The notes below the pieces were generated by a model. The model had not been told where the DNA came from, ran no database searches, and saw nothing but the letters and a program-made list of their open reading frames with translations. Positions 33,330 to 43,095 of a DNA stretch of 64,000 nt are shown here, piece by piece. A program made the translations under genes and the position numbers. Position 1 is the stretch's first letter, and each line of letters begins with the position of its first letter. Origin of the DNA: Fusibacter_C sp942493125 (GTDB taxonomy: Bacteria > Bacillota > Clostridia > Peptostreptococcales > Acidaminobacteraceae); assembly GCA_942493125.1 (NCBI GenBank), contig OW818667.1:3162001-3226000 (forward strand), given 5' to 3'.

Positions 33330-33368
33330 AGTGAACGTATAAAATAAATTATACGTTCACTTTATTTT
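33330..33368 (+). terminator. Terminator after osmC
   Basis: AGTGAACGTATAA pairs with TTATACGTTCACT (13 bp, perfect), loop AATAAA, followed by TTTATTTT. Confidence 0.85.
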
Positions 33369-33445
33369 GTGATAAACTTGATGTATCATTATAGTTAGAC
33401 GTGCATCGAATTGATGCGCATGGCAATTACTTACAGGAGGCAACT

Positions 33446-35140
33446 ATGACGTTTAAAGATTTTGTCTATGAAAGACCAAATATGGAACAAATTAAGGAGA
33501 CTTTTGATGCATTGATTGAAAAATTCAACCAAGCGGAAAATGTCAGTGTTCAAATCGCAGTTGTTAAAGAAATCAATGCGATCAGAAACCACATTGAAAC
33601 GATGGGGCAACTCGTTAGTGTAAGACATACCATTGACACGACTGATGCGTTTTATGATGCGGAGAATGATTTTATCGATGAGGCGATGCCAAAGTATATG
33701 GAGATGGTGGATCAGTATTACCGTGCCATGGATGCTTCTAAGTTCAAAGATGCCCTGAAAGCGGAATTTGGCGCACATATCTTCAACATTATTGATGTGA
33801 AACTCAAGACATTTCACCCGGATATCCTTGAAGATTTAAAGCAAGAAAACATCTTGAATTCAAAATATACAAAGCTCAGAACCTCGGCGAAAATCATGTT
33901 CGAAGGCGAAGAGAGAAACCTCGCTCAGATGGTCCCTTTCTATGAATCAACCAATAGAGAGACGCGCAAAGCGGCACAAGAGGCAGCAACAAATTTCTTT
34001 GTTGAGAATGAAGCAGCATTTGACGATCTCTACCACGAGATGGTACAGGTTAGAGATCGCATCGCTAAAAAACTCGGCTATGAAAATTTTGTTGAGGTAG
34101 GCTACATGCGCCTATCTAGAACGGATTACGACGCGAACATGGTAGCCACTTATCGCAAACAAGTGCTTGAAGATCTGGTGCCGATCACGATGATACTCAG
34201 AGAGAGACAAATGCATCGTCTGGGTTTAGATTCCCTCAAGTACTATGATGAACCGATTGCCTTTACCACAGGAAATGCGACACCAAAAGGGGATTCTGCT
34301 TGGATTCTTGAAAACGGTAAAAAGATGTATGAGGAACTTTCGAAGGAAACTGGCGAATTTATCAACTTCATGCTCGATAAAGAACTCATGGATCTCGAAG
34401 CGAAAAAAGGTAAAGCGGGTGGCGGCTACTGCACGTACCTGAGCGATTACAGAGCACCTTTCATCTTCTCGAATTTCAATGGCACATCAGGTGACATCGA
34501 CGTTTTGACACACGAAGCGGGCCATGCATTCCAATGCTTCCAAAGTCGCGATTATGAACTTCCAGAATACCAATTTCCAACACTTGAAGCTTGTGAAATT
34601 CACTCGATGAGCATGGAGTTTCTGACCTATCCATGGATGGCGTCATTCTTTAAAGAGGACGTCGATAAATACAAATTCAATCACGTCAACGACGCATTGC
34701 TCTTTATACCTTATGGCATTTTAGTAGACGAGTTTCAGCATTTTGTGTATGAAAATCCACAGGTGACGCCTGAAGTGAGAAAGTCAAAATGGCGTGAACT
34801 CGAGAAAAAATACAAACCTTATATGGACTATGAAACAAACGATTTCCTAGAAAGAGGCGGCTATTGGTTTAGACAAGGGCATATCTTCACGGATCCATTT
34901 TATTATATCGATTACACGCTGGCTCAAGTATGTGCGTTCCAGTTCTTGCTTAAATCCAATGAAAATAGGGAAAAAGCTTGGCAGGATTATCTCGCCCTAT
35001 GCAACAAAGGCGGCAGCATGGCCTTTACGGATTTGATGCGGTCTGCGGGACTTGATAGTCCATTTGAAATGGGATCCATCCGAAAGACCATTCCAGCACT
35101 TGAAGCGATACTTAACAGTATCGATGACAAAAATTTGTAG
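33446..35140 (+). CDS. M3-family oligoendopeptidase (PepF-like)
   Basis: A 564-residue zinc metallopeptidase that cleaves short peptides in the cytoplasm. The zinc site is THEAGHAFQ with His356, Glu357 and His360, and the third ligand lies in the downstream EACEIHSMSMEFLTYPWM segment (in part). The NGTSGDIDVLTHEAGH context is typical of the M3 oligoendopeptidase F branch (Pz-peptidase-like). ACAGGAGG precedes ATG 33446, so the in-frame start at 33401 is rejected. It is monocistronic between the osmC terminator and the glycine riboswitch. Confidence 0.94.
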   Translation: MTFKDFVYERPNMEQIKETFDALIEKFNQAENVSVQIAVVKEINAIRNHIETMGQLVSVRHTIDTTDAFYDAENDFIDEAMPKYMEMVDQYYRAMDASKFKDALKAEFGAHIFNIIDVKLKTFHPDILEDLKQENILNSKYTKLRTSAKIMFEGEERNLAQMVPFYESTNRETRKAAQEAATNFFVENEAAFDDLYHEMVQVRDRIAKKLGYENFVEVGYMRLSRTDYDANMVATYRKQVLEDLVPITMILRERQMHRLGLDSLKYYDEPIAFTTGNATPKGDSAWILENGKKMYEELSKETGEFINFMLDKELMDLEAKKGKAGGGYCTYLSDYRAPFIFSNFNGTSGDIDVLTHEAGHAFQCFQSRDYELPEYQFPTLEACEIHSMSMEFLTYPWMASFFKEDVDKYKFNHVNDALLFIPYGILVDEFQHFVYENPQVTPEVRKSKWRELEKKYKPYMDYETNDFLERGGYWFRQGHIFTDPFYYIDYTLAQVCAFQFLLKSNENREKAWQDYLALCNKGGSMAFTDLMRSAGLDSPFEMGSIRKTIPALEAILNSIDDKNL

Positions 35141-35199
35141 TGACGGGACAAAAAATCACCAACTTTTAAAAATTATCACAAGCATGGCAAAAAAATCAG

Positions 35200-35228
35200 T
35201 TGAAAAACCCATGCAAATCGCATAAAAT
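35200..35228 (+). promoter_or_regulatory. Promoter of the gcv operon
   Basis: TTGAAA (35200-35205), 17 bases, TAAAAT (35223-35228), about 70 bases upstream of the riboswitch. Confidence 0.6.
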
Positions 35229-35300
35229 GAAGTAGATGAGGGGTTACCTCTCAATTGAGGAAATTTCCATAACTAAATACAGGTACCAAATGACGATAAT

Positions 35301-35484
35301 GCGAGATACTATGACTTCTTCGGAATTCAATGAGTAGCCGAAGGAGCAAGGGGTTGTTTGCCGACAACTTTGAATCTCTCAGGCAAATGTAGTGTTATCC
35401 GATGGAACTCTGGAGAGCCCTTTAAGTAGGCACCGAAGGCGGAAGTGCAAAGTTACACTTTGCGAGAAACTCTCAGGTAAAAAT
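35301..35484 (+). ncRNA. Tandem glycine riboswitch (gcvT element)
   Basis: Two aptamers are visible: the first with AGCCGAAGGAGCAA and GAATCTCTCAGGCA, the second with CTCTGGAGAGCC, GCACCGAAGGCGG and GAAACTCTCAGGTA. These are the conserved cores of the cooperative glycine riboswitch. It precedes the glycine cleavage operon and is followed at once by a terminator hairpin, as in an ON switch activated by glycine. Confidence 0.96.
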
Positions 35485-35486
35485 AC

Positions 35487-35537
35487 AGAGGTATATAATG
35501 GCTGCTAGCATTGCTATACCATTGTATACCTCTTTTT
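35487..35537 (+). terminator. Expression-platform terminator of the glycine riboswitch
   Basis: AGAGGTATATAATGG pairs with CCATTGTATACCTCT, followed by T4-T5. Glycine binding is expected to disfavour this hairpin. Confidence 0.85.
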
Positions 35538-35591
35538 CGTATTTGCTTTTAGGCGTCCAACACAAATTAACGATTATGAGGAGGTTGCATT

Positions 35592-36695
35592 ATGGATTCA
35601 GTAAGAAAAACTGCACTCTACGATGAGCACGTCGCTTGCGGCGGCAAAATCATCGACTTTGCAGGATGGGCTTTGCCTGTTCAGTACGAGGGCATCATCG
35701 AGGAACATGAAGCGGTAAGAAATGCTGCTGGTATGTTCGACGTATCTCACATGGGTGAAGTAGATGTCATCGGCAAAGATGCCTTTGCATTTGTACAAAA
35801 CCTTGTGACAAACGACGTATCGACTCTTGAAGACAATCAAATTCTCTATGCTATGATGTGCTATGAAAATGGCGGCGTTGTAGATGATCTACTCGTTTAC
35901 AAATTTGCAGACGATCATTTTTACCTAGTTATTAACGCTAGCAATGTAGAAAAAGACTTTGCATGGATGCAAGAGCAAGCAAAAGGTTATGACCTTAAGC
36001 TTATCAACCTTTCAGATTCAGTTTCTGAAATTGCGATTCAAGGTCCTAAAGCACAAGAAATTCTTCAACTCGTTTCAGATGTGGATTTAGCAGACATCAA
36101 ATTCTTCTATTGCAACCGTAACGTGACGATCGAAGGCGCAAAATGCCTCGTTTCAAGAACAGGTTACACAGGTGAAGATGGCTTTGAAGTCTATGCAGCA
36201 CATGCAGATATCGCGAAAATTTGGCGCAAACTTCTTGAAGTGGGCAAAGATCTTGGTTTAAAACCAACTGGTCTCGGATGCCGTGACACATTAAGATTTG
36301 AAGCGACATTACCGCTTTATGGTCATGAAATCGATCAAGACATTACACCACTTGAAGCAGGTCTCGGCTATTTCGTAAAACTCGGTAAAGAAAACTTTAT
36401 CGGCAAGGATGCACTAGTTGCTCAAAAGGAAAAAGGCTTGCCAAGAAAGACTATCGGTCTTGAAATGGTTAAAGGAATTCCAAGACAAGGTTATGAAGTG
36501 TTAGCTGGCGACAAAGTCATCGGCGTAATCACAACAGGCTATATGTCACCAACGCTTAAGAAAAACATCGCATTGGCACTTGTCGATGCAAACTATGGCG
36601 AAATGGGTTCAGAGCTTGGCGTACAAGTACGTAAAAACGTTTTCCCAGCAACAGTCGTTTCTAAGAAATTCTATCAAAAACAATATAAGAAGTAA
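35592..36695 (+). CDS. gcvT: Aminomethyltransferase (glycine cleavage T protein)
   Basis: A 367-residue, full-length T protein. It transfers the methylene group from the aminomethyl-lipoyl H protein to tetrahydrofolate, releasing ammonia. HMGEVDVIGKDA, FVQNLVTNDVS, SRTGYTGEDGFE and GLGCRDTLRFEATLPLYGHE (in part) are strongly conserved, including the Asp of the folate site. GAGGAGG precedes the ATG. First gene of gcvT-gcvH-gcvPA-gcvPB-lpd-glyA, behind the glycine riboswitch. Confidence 0.97.
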   Translation: MDSVRKTALYDEHVACGGKIIDFAGWALPVQYEGIIEEHEAVRNAAGMFDVSHMGEVDVIGKDAFAFVQNLVTNDVSTLEDNQILYAMMCYENGGVVDDLLVYKFADDHFYLVINASNVEKDFAWMQEQAKGYDLKLINLSDSVSEIAIQGPKAQEILQLVSDVDLADIKFFYCNRNVTIEGAKCLVSRTGYTGEDGFEVYAAHADIAKIWRKLLEVGKDLGLKPTGLGCRDTLRFEATLPLYGHEIDQDITPLEAGLGYFVKLGKENFIGKDALVAQKEKGLPRKTIGLEMVKGIPRQGYEVLAGDKVIGVITTGYMSPTLKKNIALALVDANYGEMGSELGVQVRKNVFPATVVSKKFYQKQYKK

Positions 36696-36844
36696 TGTAA
36701 GTATTAATTAAGAAAATCGTATCGGCGATTTCCTTAGAAAATATAACGAGAAAAAATTAGAATTAATATTACAAATATTTAATTTGAGGTATACTAATTT
36801 TAGGACAGGGTTCCTACACATTTAAAATTCAGGAGGTTATTTTT
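36696..36844 (+). promoter_or_regulatory. gcvT-gcvH intergenic region with possible internal promoter
   Basis: A small inverted repeat (AAATCG...CGATTT, ~36714-36731) is followed by a possible promoter, TATTAC (36767-36772), 17 bases, TATACT (36790-36795). gcvH could thus be made independently of the riboswitch; assigned by eye only. Confidence 0.35.
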
Positions 36845-37228
36845 ATGAAAATTGTTAGCGGATTATACTATACAAAAGACCATGAGTGGGTAAAAGTTGA
36901 AGGTAATACAGCTTTAGTTGGAATAACTGATTTTGCTCAACACGCATTAGGCGCGATCGTTTACGTTGAGTTACCTGAAGTTGATGAAGAAGTAGAAGGC
37001 GAAGAAAGCTTCGGTACTATCGAATCTGTAAAAGCTGCTTCTGACATGCTTATGCCAGTAACTGGAACGATTTTAGAAGTCAATGAAGATCTTGAAAACG
37101 ATCCATCACTCGTTAACGCTGACCCATATGAAAACTGGATTATGAAAATCAGCATTGCTAACCAAGCGGATCTAGATGAACTTATGAACGCTGAAGAGTA
37201 CGAAGCATTCTGTAACGAGGAGGCATAA
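36845..37228 (+). CDS. gcvH: Glycine cleavage system H protein
   Basis: A 127-residue lipoyl carrier. GLYYTKDHEWVKVEG is the family start, and FGTIESVKAASDMLMPVTG places the lipoylated Lys at residue 63. It shuttles the aminomethyl group between the P, T and L proteins. CAGGAGG precedes the ATG, and the stop abuts the gcvPA start (TAAATG). Confidence 0.97.
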   Translation: MKIVSGLYYTKDHEWVKVEGNTALVGITDFAQHALGAIVYVELPEVDEEVEGEESFGTIESVKAASDMLMPVTGTILEVNEDLENDPSLVNADPYENWIMKISIANQADLDELMNAEEYEAFCNEEA

Positions 37229-38575
37229 ATGTTTCCATATATCCCAAATACTGATCAAGATGTGAAAGAGATGCTTGAGGTACTTGGTTTAGAGTCGGTC
37301 GATAGATTATTCGACGATATTCCTGCAGCTGTTAAGCTTGGTAGAAAACTAAACCTTGGCGCGCCTCTTTCAGAGATAGAAGTCACTAAAAAAATCAAAT
37401 CAATAGCAAATAAAAATGTAAGCACGGATGAACTCGTATGCTTTAGAGGCGCAGGCGCATATGACCATGCGATTCCATCAGTTGTTCACCATTTGCTTTC
37501 AAGATCTGAATTCTATACGGCTTATACGCCATATCAACCAGAAATCAGCCAAGGCACACTTCAAGCGATTTTCGAGTATCAAACGATGATTGCAAACTTG
37601 ACTGGCATGGAAGTTTCCAATGCGTCTATGTACGATGGCGCTTCTGCAACAGCTGAAGCGGCGATGCTCGCTGCAGCAAATCAAAAGGGTGATACTGTAT
37701 TCATCTCTGAAACTGTACACCCACAAACACGCGAAGTCGTTAAGACGTATATGCGTTTTTACGGAACGAAAGTGGTTGAAGTCCCTGCCAAAGATGGCGT
37801 GACGGATATCGAAGCGCTTAAAAACATGGTGGATGGCAACGCAGTTGCAGTCATCATTCAAACGCCTAACTTCTTCGGCAATATCGAAGATTGTACAGAA
37901 GCGGTTGAAATCGCGCATGATAACAAAGCGTTATTCATCATGAACGTCGATCCGATTTCTCTTGGCATGCTTAAAACGCCAGGCGAATACGGTGCAGATC
38001 TTGCAGTAGGCGAAGGTCAAGTACTTGGTAACGGCCTTAACTTCGGTGGTCCATACCTTGGATTCATGGCAGCAAACAGCAAACAAATGAGAAAAATGCC
38101 TGGTCGTATCGTCGGTCAAACCGTTGATCTCGACGGCAAACGTGCGTTCACGCTTACGCTCCAAGCACGTGAGCAACACATCAGAAGAGACAAGGCAACT
38201 TCAAATATCTGTTCAAATCAAGCGCTTTGTGCACTTGCAGCTACGATTTACCTAGGCACACTTGGTAAAAAAGGCCTCACAGAAGTTGCGGAGGCATCTG
38301 CTAAAAAAGCGTATTATGCACAAGCGAAACTGATTGCTACTGGCAAATTCAGACCTGTATATAACCAACCATTTTTTAGAGAATTCGTTCTCGAAACTGA
38401 CATGGACGTAGATACTCTTAACGCAGAACTTGCGAAAAGGGGCTTCTTGGGCGGTTACAACTTAAACAAAGATTATCCGTCTGACAAAAATCGCGTGTTG
38501 TTCTGTGTTACAGAAAAACGCACGATCGAAGAAATCGATTGTCTCGTTAAAGCAATGGAGGAACTCTCATGGTAA
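37229..38575 (+). CDS. gcvPA: Glycine dehydrogenase (decarboxylating), subunit 1
   Basis: A 448-residue N-terminal half of the split P protein. FPYIPNTDQDVKEMLEVLG is the usual start, with FRGAGAYDHAIPSVVHHLLSRSEFYTAYTPYQPEISQG (in part; residues ~73-110) as the signature. With GcvPB it decarboxylates glycine using PLP, which is bound on the other subunit. GAGGAGG before the ATG lies inside the gcvH end. It overlaps gcvPB by 7 bases. Confidence 0.97.
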   Translation: MFPYIPNTDQDVKEMLEVLGLESVDRLFDDIPAAVKLGRKLNLGAPLSEIEVTKKIKSIANKNVSTDELVCFRGAGAYDHAIPSVVHHLLSRSEFYTAYTPYQPEISQGTLQAIFEYQTMIANLTGMEVSNASMYDGASATAEAAMLAAANQKGDTVFISETVHPQTREVVKTYMRFYGTKVVEVPAKDGVTDIEALKNMVDGNAVAVIIQTPNFFGNIEDCTEAVEIAHDNKALFIMNVDPISLGMLKTPGEYGADLAVGEGQVLGNGLNFGGPYLGFMAANSKQMRKMPGRIVGQTVDLDGKRAFTLTLQAREQHIRRDKATSNICSNQALCALAATIYLGTLGKKGLTEVAEASAKKAYYAQAKLIATGKFRPVYNQPFFREFVLETDMDVDTLNAELAKRGFLGGYNLNKDYPSDKNRVLFCVTEKRTIEEIDCLVKAMEELSW

Positions 38576-40026
38576 AATACGATTCTCTTATATTTGAAAT
38601 TTCAACAGAGGGCCGTCGTGCCTATAGACTTCCAGGTTGCAATGTAGATAGCGTCAACCTCGACGACATGATACCAGCATCACTTCGTAGAAATGATGAA
38701 CTCATCTTGCCAGAAGTTAGTGAAAATCAATTGGTTAGACACTATACACTTCTTTCAAACAAGAACTTCGGCGTGGATACAGGGTTCTACCCACTTGGTT
38801 CATGTACGATGAAATACAATCCAAAAATCAATGAAGATATGGCGAATTTAACGAAATTTGCTGCCCTTCATCCACAACAAGATGAAAGTACAACGCAAGG
38901 CGCTTTAGAGCTTATGCACGAACTTTCAGGCATGCTTTCAGAAATCGGCGGCATGGATGCATTTTCACTTCAACCTGCAGCAGGCGCTCAAGGCGAACTC
39001 GCTGGTCTTATGATCATCAAAGCATACCATGAGAAACGTGGCGACCTTAAAAGAAAGAAAATCATCGTTCCTGACTCTGCTCACGGTACGAACCCAGCAA
39101 GTGCAAACGTTGCGGGCTTTGAAATTGTAGAGATCAAGTCAACTAGAGATGGTGCGGTTGACCTTGAAAACCTTAAAGCAGTACTCGGCGACGATATTGC
39201 GGGTCTCATGCTCACAAACCCAAGTACAGTGGGATTATTTGAACAAAATATCCTAGAAATTCAAAAACTCGTTCATGAAGCGGGCGGCTTATTATACTAC
39301 GATGGCGCGAACCTCAATGCGATCATGGGTCAAACACGCCCTGGCGACATGGGATTTGACGTCGTTCACTACAACCTTCACAAGACGTTTTCAACACCAC
39401 ACGGCGGCGGCGGTCCTGGTTCAGGTCCAGTTGGCGTGAAGAAACACCTTGAAATGTTCTTGCCTTCACCAGTGGTGACAAAAGGCTCGGATAAATACTA
39501 CTTGGACTATGACAGACCAGACTCAATCGGTCGAGTAAAAGCGTTCAACGGCAACTTCGGCATGCTTGTCAGAGCTTATACGTACATTTTAACGATGGGC
39601 GCAGAAGGCTTGAAACGCATTTCAGAAATGGCTGTTTTAAACGCAAACTACGTTCAAGAGAAACTCAAACCTTATTACAACTTGCCATTTGATACAATTT
39701 GTAAACACGAATGTGTTTTCGCTGGTCTAAAAAATGAACTTAACCATTGCAGTACTTTAGACGTGGCTAAGAGACTTTTGGATATGGGTTACCATCCGCC
39801 AACGATCTACTTCCCACTTATCGTTCCAAATGCGCTTATGATCGAACCAACTGAAAGCGAAAGCAAAGAGACACTTGATGCGTTTATCGAAGTCATGATT
39901 CAAATCAGCAAAGAAGCTGATGAGACACCTGAACTTCTTAAAAATGCACCGACAACGACTCAAATTCGCCGCGTTGATGAAGTTATGGCAGCGAGATCAC
40001 CAATCCTTAAATGGGAAAAGAACTAG
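38569..40026 (+). CDS. gcvPB: Glycine dehydrogenase (decarboxylating), subunit 2
   Basis: A 485-residue C-terminal half of the split P protein, carrying the cofactor: NLHKTFSTPHGGGGPGSGP (PLP-binding Lys272) is canonical. GSCTMKYNPKINE and DSAHGTNPASANVAGF are further signatures. GAGGAAC precedes the ATG within gcvPA, implying coupled translation and 1:1 stoichiometry. Confidence 0.97.
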   Translation: MVKYDSLIFEISTEGRRAYRLPGCNVDSVNLDDMIPASLRRNDELILPEVSENQLVRHYTLLSNKNFGVDTGFYPLGSCTMKYNPKINEDMANLTKFAALHPQQDESTTQGALELMHELSGMLSEIGGMDAFSLQPAAGAQGELAGLMIIKAYHEKRGDLKRKKIIVPDSAHGTNPASANVAGFEIVEIKSTRDGAVDLENLKAVLGDDIAGLMLTNPSTVGLFEQNILEIQKLVHEAGGLLYYDGANLNAIMGQTRPGDMGFDVVHYNLHKTFSTPHGGGGPGSGPVGVKKHLEMFLPSPVVTKGSDKYYLDYDRPDSIGRVKAFNGNFGMLVRAYTYILTMGAEGLKRISEMAVLNANYVQEKLKPYYNLPFDTICKHECVFAGLKNELNHCSTLDVAKRLLDMGYHPPTIYFPLIVPNALMIEPTESESKETLDAFIEVMIQISKEADETPELLKNAPTTTQIRRVDEVMAARSPILKWEKN

Positions 40027-40040
40027 TTCAGGAGGCATAA

Positions 40041-41447
40041 ATGCAAAAGAAGATAGTCGTCATTGGTGGCGGACCAGGTGGTTACGTTGCGGCGATCAGA
40101 GGTGCGCAACTCGGCGCCAAAGTCACGTTGATCGAAAGACACAAAATTGGTGGAACTTGCCTCAACTACGGCTGTATTCCAACTAAAACCCTTTATAGAA
40201 ACGCTGAACTCCTGCACACTTTGGCACATATCGAAGATTTTGGTATCAAAGTGGATGGCTTCAGCATCGATATGGATAAGATCCAAGCCCGCAAAGACGA
40301 CGTCGTAAAGACGCTCGTCGGCGGTATTGAGCAACTCATCAAAGCAAATGGCATCGAAGTCATCGAAGGCTCTGCGAGTTTTGTTGACGCGACGACTTTG
40401 AAAGTCGTTAAAAGCGATGGCGAAACGATTGAAGTCACTGGCGACGATATCATCATCGCAACAGGTTCAACCACACAAATCCCACCATTTGAAGGCGTCA
40501 AACTCCCAGGTGTCATCACGAGTAAAGAGCTTTTGGAAGTATCCGAAGTGCCTGAAAAACTCGTCATCATCGGTGGCGGCGTCATCAGTATGGAATTTGC
40601 AGGTATTTTTGCCGCTTTAGGCTCAGAAGTTTCCGTACTCATAAGAAGCGATCGCTTCTTGAGAGAAGTGGATTCCGAGATCACAAAGCGCTTTGGTGCC
40701 ACATTAAAGAAAAAAGGCGTCGAACTGCACAAGTCTATTGAAAATATGGCGATCGTTCAGACGGAAAATGGCTTAGCTGTAACAGGCAATGGTCCAAAAG
40801 GTCCCGTTGAATTTCCAGCGACTAAAGTACTTCTTTCAACAGGTAGAACACCAGTCTATAGAGATTTAAACCTCGAAGCGGCTGGCGTTGAAGTGTCGAA
40901 AAAAGGCATTGCCTGCGATCACCATACGTTCCAGACAAATGTAGAGCACGTTTACGCCATAGGCGATGTCAATGGCATCATCATGTTGGCGCATGCCGCA
41001 TCACATCAAGGTATCGCTGCTGTCGAAGCCATCATGGGCATCGACCACAAGGGCTTCCACGATGCGGTTCCAAACTGCATCTTCGTGTTCCCTGAGATTG
41101 CAACGGTCGGCTTAAGTGAAGACGAAGCAAATGAGCAGGGAATCGAGATCAAGAAAAGTAAATTTATGTTCGGTGCAAATGGTAAAGCCCTTTCAATAGG
41201 CGAGCCTGAAGGCTTTATCAAAGTGATTTCCGATATGAACGACGTCGTCATCGGCGTCCACATCATGGGACCACATGCATCCGATTTAATTGCAGAAGGT
41301 ACACTTGCCGTTGCAAATAAAATGACGGTGGACCAGATCGGCAACACGATCCATGCGCATCCGACGCTTTCAGAAGCGTTCGCTGAAGCGACACTTGGAC
41401 TTCGTGGCGAAGCGATTCACATGGCCCCACCAAAGCTTAAGAAGTAG
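40041..41447 (+). CDS. lpdA: Dihydrolipoyl dehydrogenase (L protein)
   Basis: A 468-residue flavoprotein reoxidising the dihydrolipoyl H protein with NAD+. IVVIGGGPGGYVAAIRGAQLG (in part) is the FAD loop, GGTCLNYGCIPTK holds redox Cys40 and Cys45, VIIGGGVISMEFA the NAD loop, and HAHPTLSEAFAEA the C-terminal active-site His-Glu pair. CAGGAGG precedes the ATG. It belongs to the glycine cleavage operon rather than to a 2-oxoacid dehydrogenase, since the latter genes are absent and por is used. Confidence 0.96.
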   Translation: MQKKIVVIGGGPGGYVAAIRGAQLGAKVTLIERHKIGGTCLNYGCIPTKTLYRNAELLHTLAHIEDFGIKVDGFSIDMDKIQARKDDVVKTLVGGIEQLIKANGIEVIEGSASFVDATTLKVVKSDGETIEVTGDDIIIATGSTTQIPPFEGVKLPGVITSKELLEVSEVPEKLVIIGGGVISMEFAGIFAALGSEVSVLIRSDRFLREVDSEITKRFGATLKKKGVELHKSIENMAIVQTENGLAVTGNGPKGPVEFPATKVLLSTGRTPVYRDLNLEAAGVEVSKKGIACDHHTFQTNVEHVYAIGDVNGIIMLAHAASHQGIAAVEAIMGIDHKGFHDAVPNCIFVFPEIATVGLSEDEANEQGIEIKKSKFMFGANGKALSIGEPEGFIKVISDMNDVVIGVHIMGPHASDLIAEGTLAVANKMTVDQIGNTIHAHPTLSEAFAEATLGLRGEAIHMAPPKLKK

Positions 41448-41467
41448 ATGATTAAGGAGACTGAGTG

Positions 41468-42703
41468 ATGAATTTCGATTTGATTAAAAAAAATGATCCA
41501 GAGCTTTATGAATCAATGGAACTTGAGCTAAAAAGACAATCGAGCAATATTGAGTTGATTGCTTCTGAGAACTTTACAAGCTTGACAGTTATGGAAGCGA
41601 TGGGTTCACATTTGACCAACAAATATGCAGAAGGCTATCCAGGCAAACGTTATTATGGTGGCTGCGAGTATGTCGATATGAGTGAAAACCTTGCAAGAGA
41701 TCGTATGAAAGCACTTTTTGGCGCAGAGCATGCAAACGTGCAACCACACTCAGGTTCACAAGCGAACATGGGCGTGTATATGGCAGTTCTTGAGCCAGGT
41801 GCAAAGATTTTAGGTATGAACTTATCTGACGGTGGCCATTTAACACACGGTAGCCCGGTTAACTTCTCCGGAAAACTTTACAATTTCGTTTCTTACGGCG
41901 TCGATGAAAATGGTTATATCGATTACGATGCTTTAAGAGAACAAGCTATAAAAGAAAAGCCAGAAATGATCGTTTCTGGTGCTAGTGCTTACTCAAGAAC
42001 AATCGACTTCCCAAGAATCAGAGAAATCTGTGACGAAGTCGGCGCGCTTATGATGGTGGACATGGCACATATCGCTGGCCTTATCGCTGCTGGTATTCAT
42101 CCATCTCCAGTCCCATATGCAGATTTTGTGACAACTACAACGCACAAGACGCTTCGTGGCCCAAGAGGTGGCGCGATTCTTTGTAAAGCGGAGTATGCGG
42201 CACAAATCGACAAGGCGATCTTCCCAGGTATCCAAGGCGGACCACTTATGCACATCATCGCAGCAAAAGCTGTATGTTTCAAAGAAGCGATGACAGAAGA
42301 ATTCAAAGCGTATCAAAAACGCGTTGTTGAAAATGCATCTACACTTGCGACTGCTCTTGCTGAGCGCGGCTTCAAAATCGTCTCTGGCGGTACGGACAAT
42401 CACTTGATGCTCGTTGATCTCAGAAGCAAAGACATCACAGGTAAAGTTGCAGAAAAATTACTCGATGAAGTTGGTATCACTACCAACAAAAATACAGTGC
42501 CAAATGAAACAGCTAGTCCATTTGTAACAAGCGGTATCCGCGTAGGTACACCAGCTTCTACAACTAGAGGATTTGGCAAAGAAGAAATGATCGAAATCGC
42601 TGACATCATCAGCTGGACGATCGACAACCGCGATGCTGACCTCGAGCCAGCTCGTGCACGCGTTAAAGCATTATGTGATCGATTCCCACTTTATAGGGAA
42701 TAA
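41468..42703 (+). CDS. glyA: Serine hydroxymethyltransferase
   Basis: A 411-residue PLP enzyme interconverting serine and glycine with tetrahydrofolate. ELKRQSSNIELIASENFTS and NKYAEGYPGKRYYGGCEYVD (in part) open the protein, HTHKT-like TTTTHKTLRGPRGG gives the PLP Lys227, and GIRVGTPASTTRG closes it. AAGGAGA supports ATG 41468 rather than the GTG three bases earlier. Its place at the end of the gcv operon lets glycine-derived methylene-THF be used directly for serine synthesis. Confidence 0.97.
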   Translation: MNFDLIKKNDPELYESMELELKRQSSNIELIASENFTSLTVMEAMGSHLTNKYAEGYPGKRYYGGCEYVDMSENLARDRMKALFGAEHANVQPHSGSQANMGVYMAVLEPGAKILGMNLSDGGHLTHGSPVNFSGKLYNFVSYGVDENGYIDYDALREQAIKEKPEMIVSGASAYSRTIDFPRIREICDEVGALMMVDMAHIAGLIAAGIHPSPVPYADFVTTTTHKTLRGPRGGAILCKAEYAAQIDKAIFPGIQGGPLMHIIAAKAVCFKEAMTEEFKAYQKRVVENASTLATALAERGFKIVSGGTDNHLMLVDLRSKDITGKVAEKLLDEVGITTNKNTVPNETASPFVTSGIRVGTPASTTRGFGKEEMIEIADIISWTIDNRDADLEPARARVKALCDRFPLYRE

Positions 42704-42710
42704 TCAATAT

Positions 42711-42790
42711 CAGCATCAAGCACAACCTTGATGCTGCCGACCCCACGAGAAAGATGGTCCTTGCCAATAGCAAGGGCCATTTTTCTTTTT
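42711..42790 (+). terminator. Double hairpin terminator after glyA
   Basis: The first hairpin CAGCATCAAG/CTTGATGCTG (42711-42736) has no T-run; the second, ATGGTCCTTGC/GCAAGGGCCAT (42754-42780), is followed by T4CT5. Confidence 0.85.
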
Positions 42791-42823
42791 TGGTGTATAG
42801 GCGTAGGCTGGGGCTGAGTAAAT

Positions 42824-42934
42824 GAGTTGAAGGTGCCAGGTAGATCGACTCAGAGTTGGTGGTGCCAGGTAGATTGACTCAGAGTTGAATTTGTGAGTTG
42901 GTGGTGCCAGGTAGATCGCTCATCGTTGAATTTG
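42824..42934 (+). repeat. Three REP-like repeats (GGTGCCAGGTA core)
   Basis: Cores lie at 42832, 42861 and 42903. Each unit is roughly TGAGTTG-RTGGTGCCAGGTA-GATCGACTCA, in which TGAGT and ACTCA at the ends can pair around the core. A fourth copy lies at 43645-43674. No transposase gene is nearby. The rest of 42791-43095 shows no gene. Confidence 0.75.
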
Positions 42935-43095
42935 TCATGCGTGCATTTAGTGTTGAGAAGTTTGAGACTATAAATAGGGGGTATTCCTTTTTAACATGAA
43001 CATTGCATGGATTAAAGGGTTGTACTTTAATGACTAGGTCGATTATTAAGTCTTGGTATTGTATACCATTCTTAATATCTACGAGGAGGATTGTT

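Noticed and set aside
42824..42934. Closely spaced repeats that could suggest a small CRISPR array
   Set aside because: Only three copies, spacing of 29 and 42 bases between cores, repeats imperfect, the intervening bases partly repeat-like, and no cas genes nearby.
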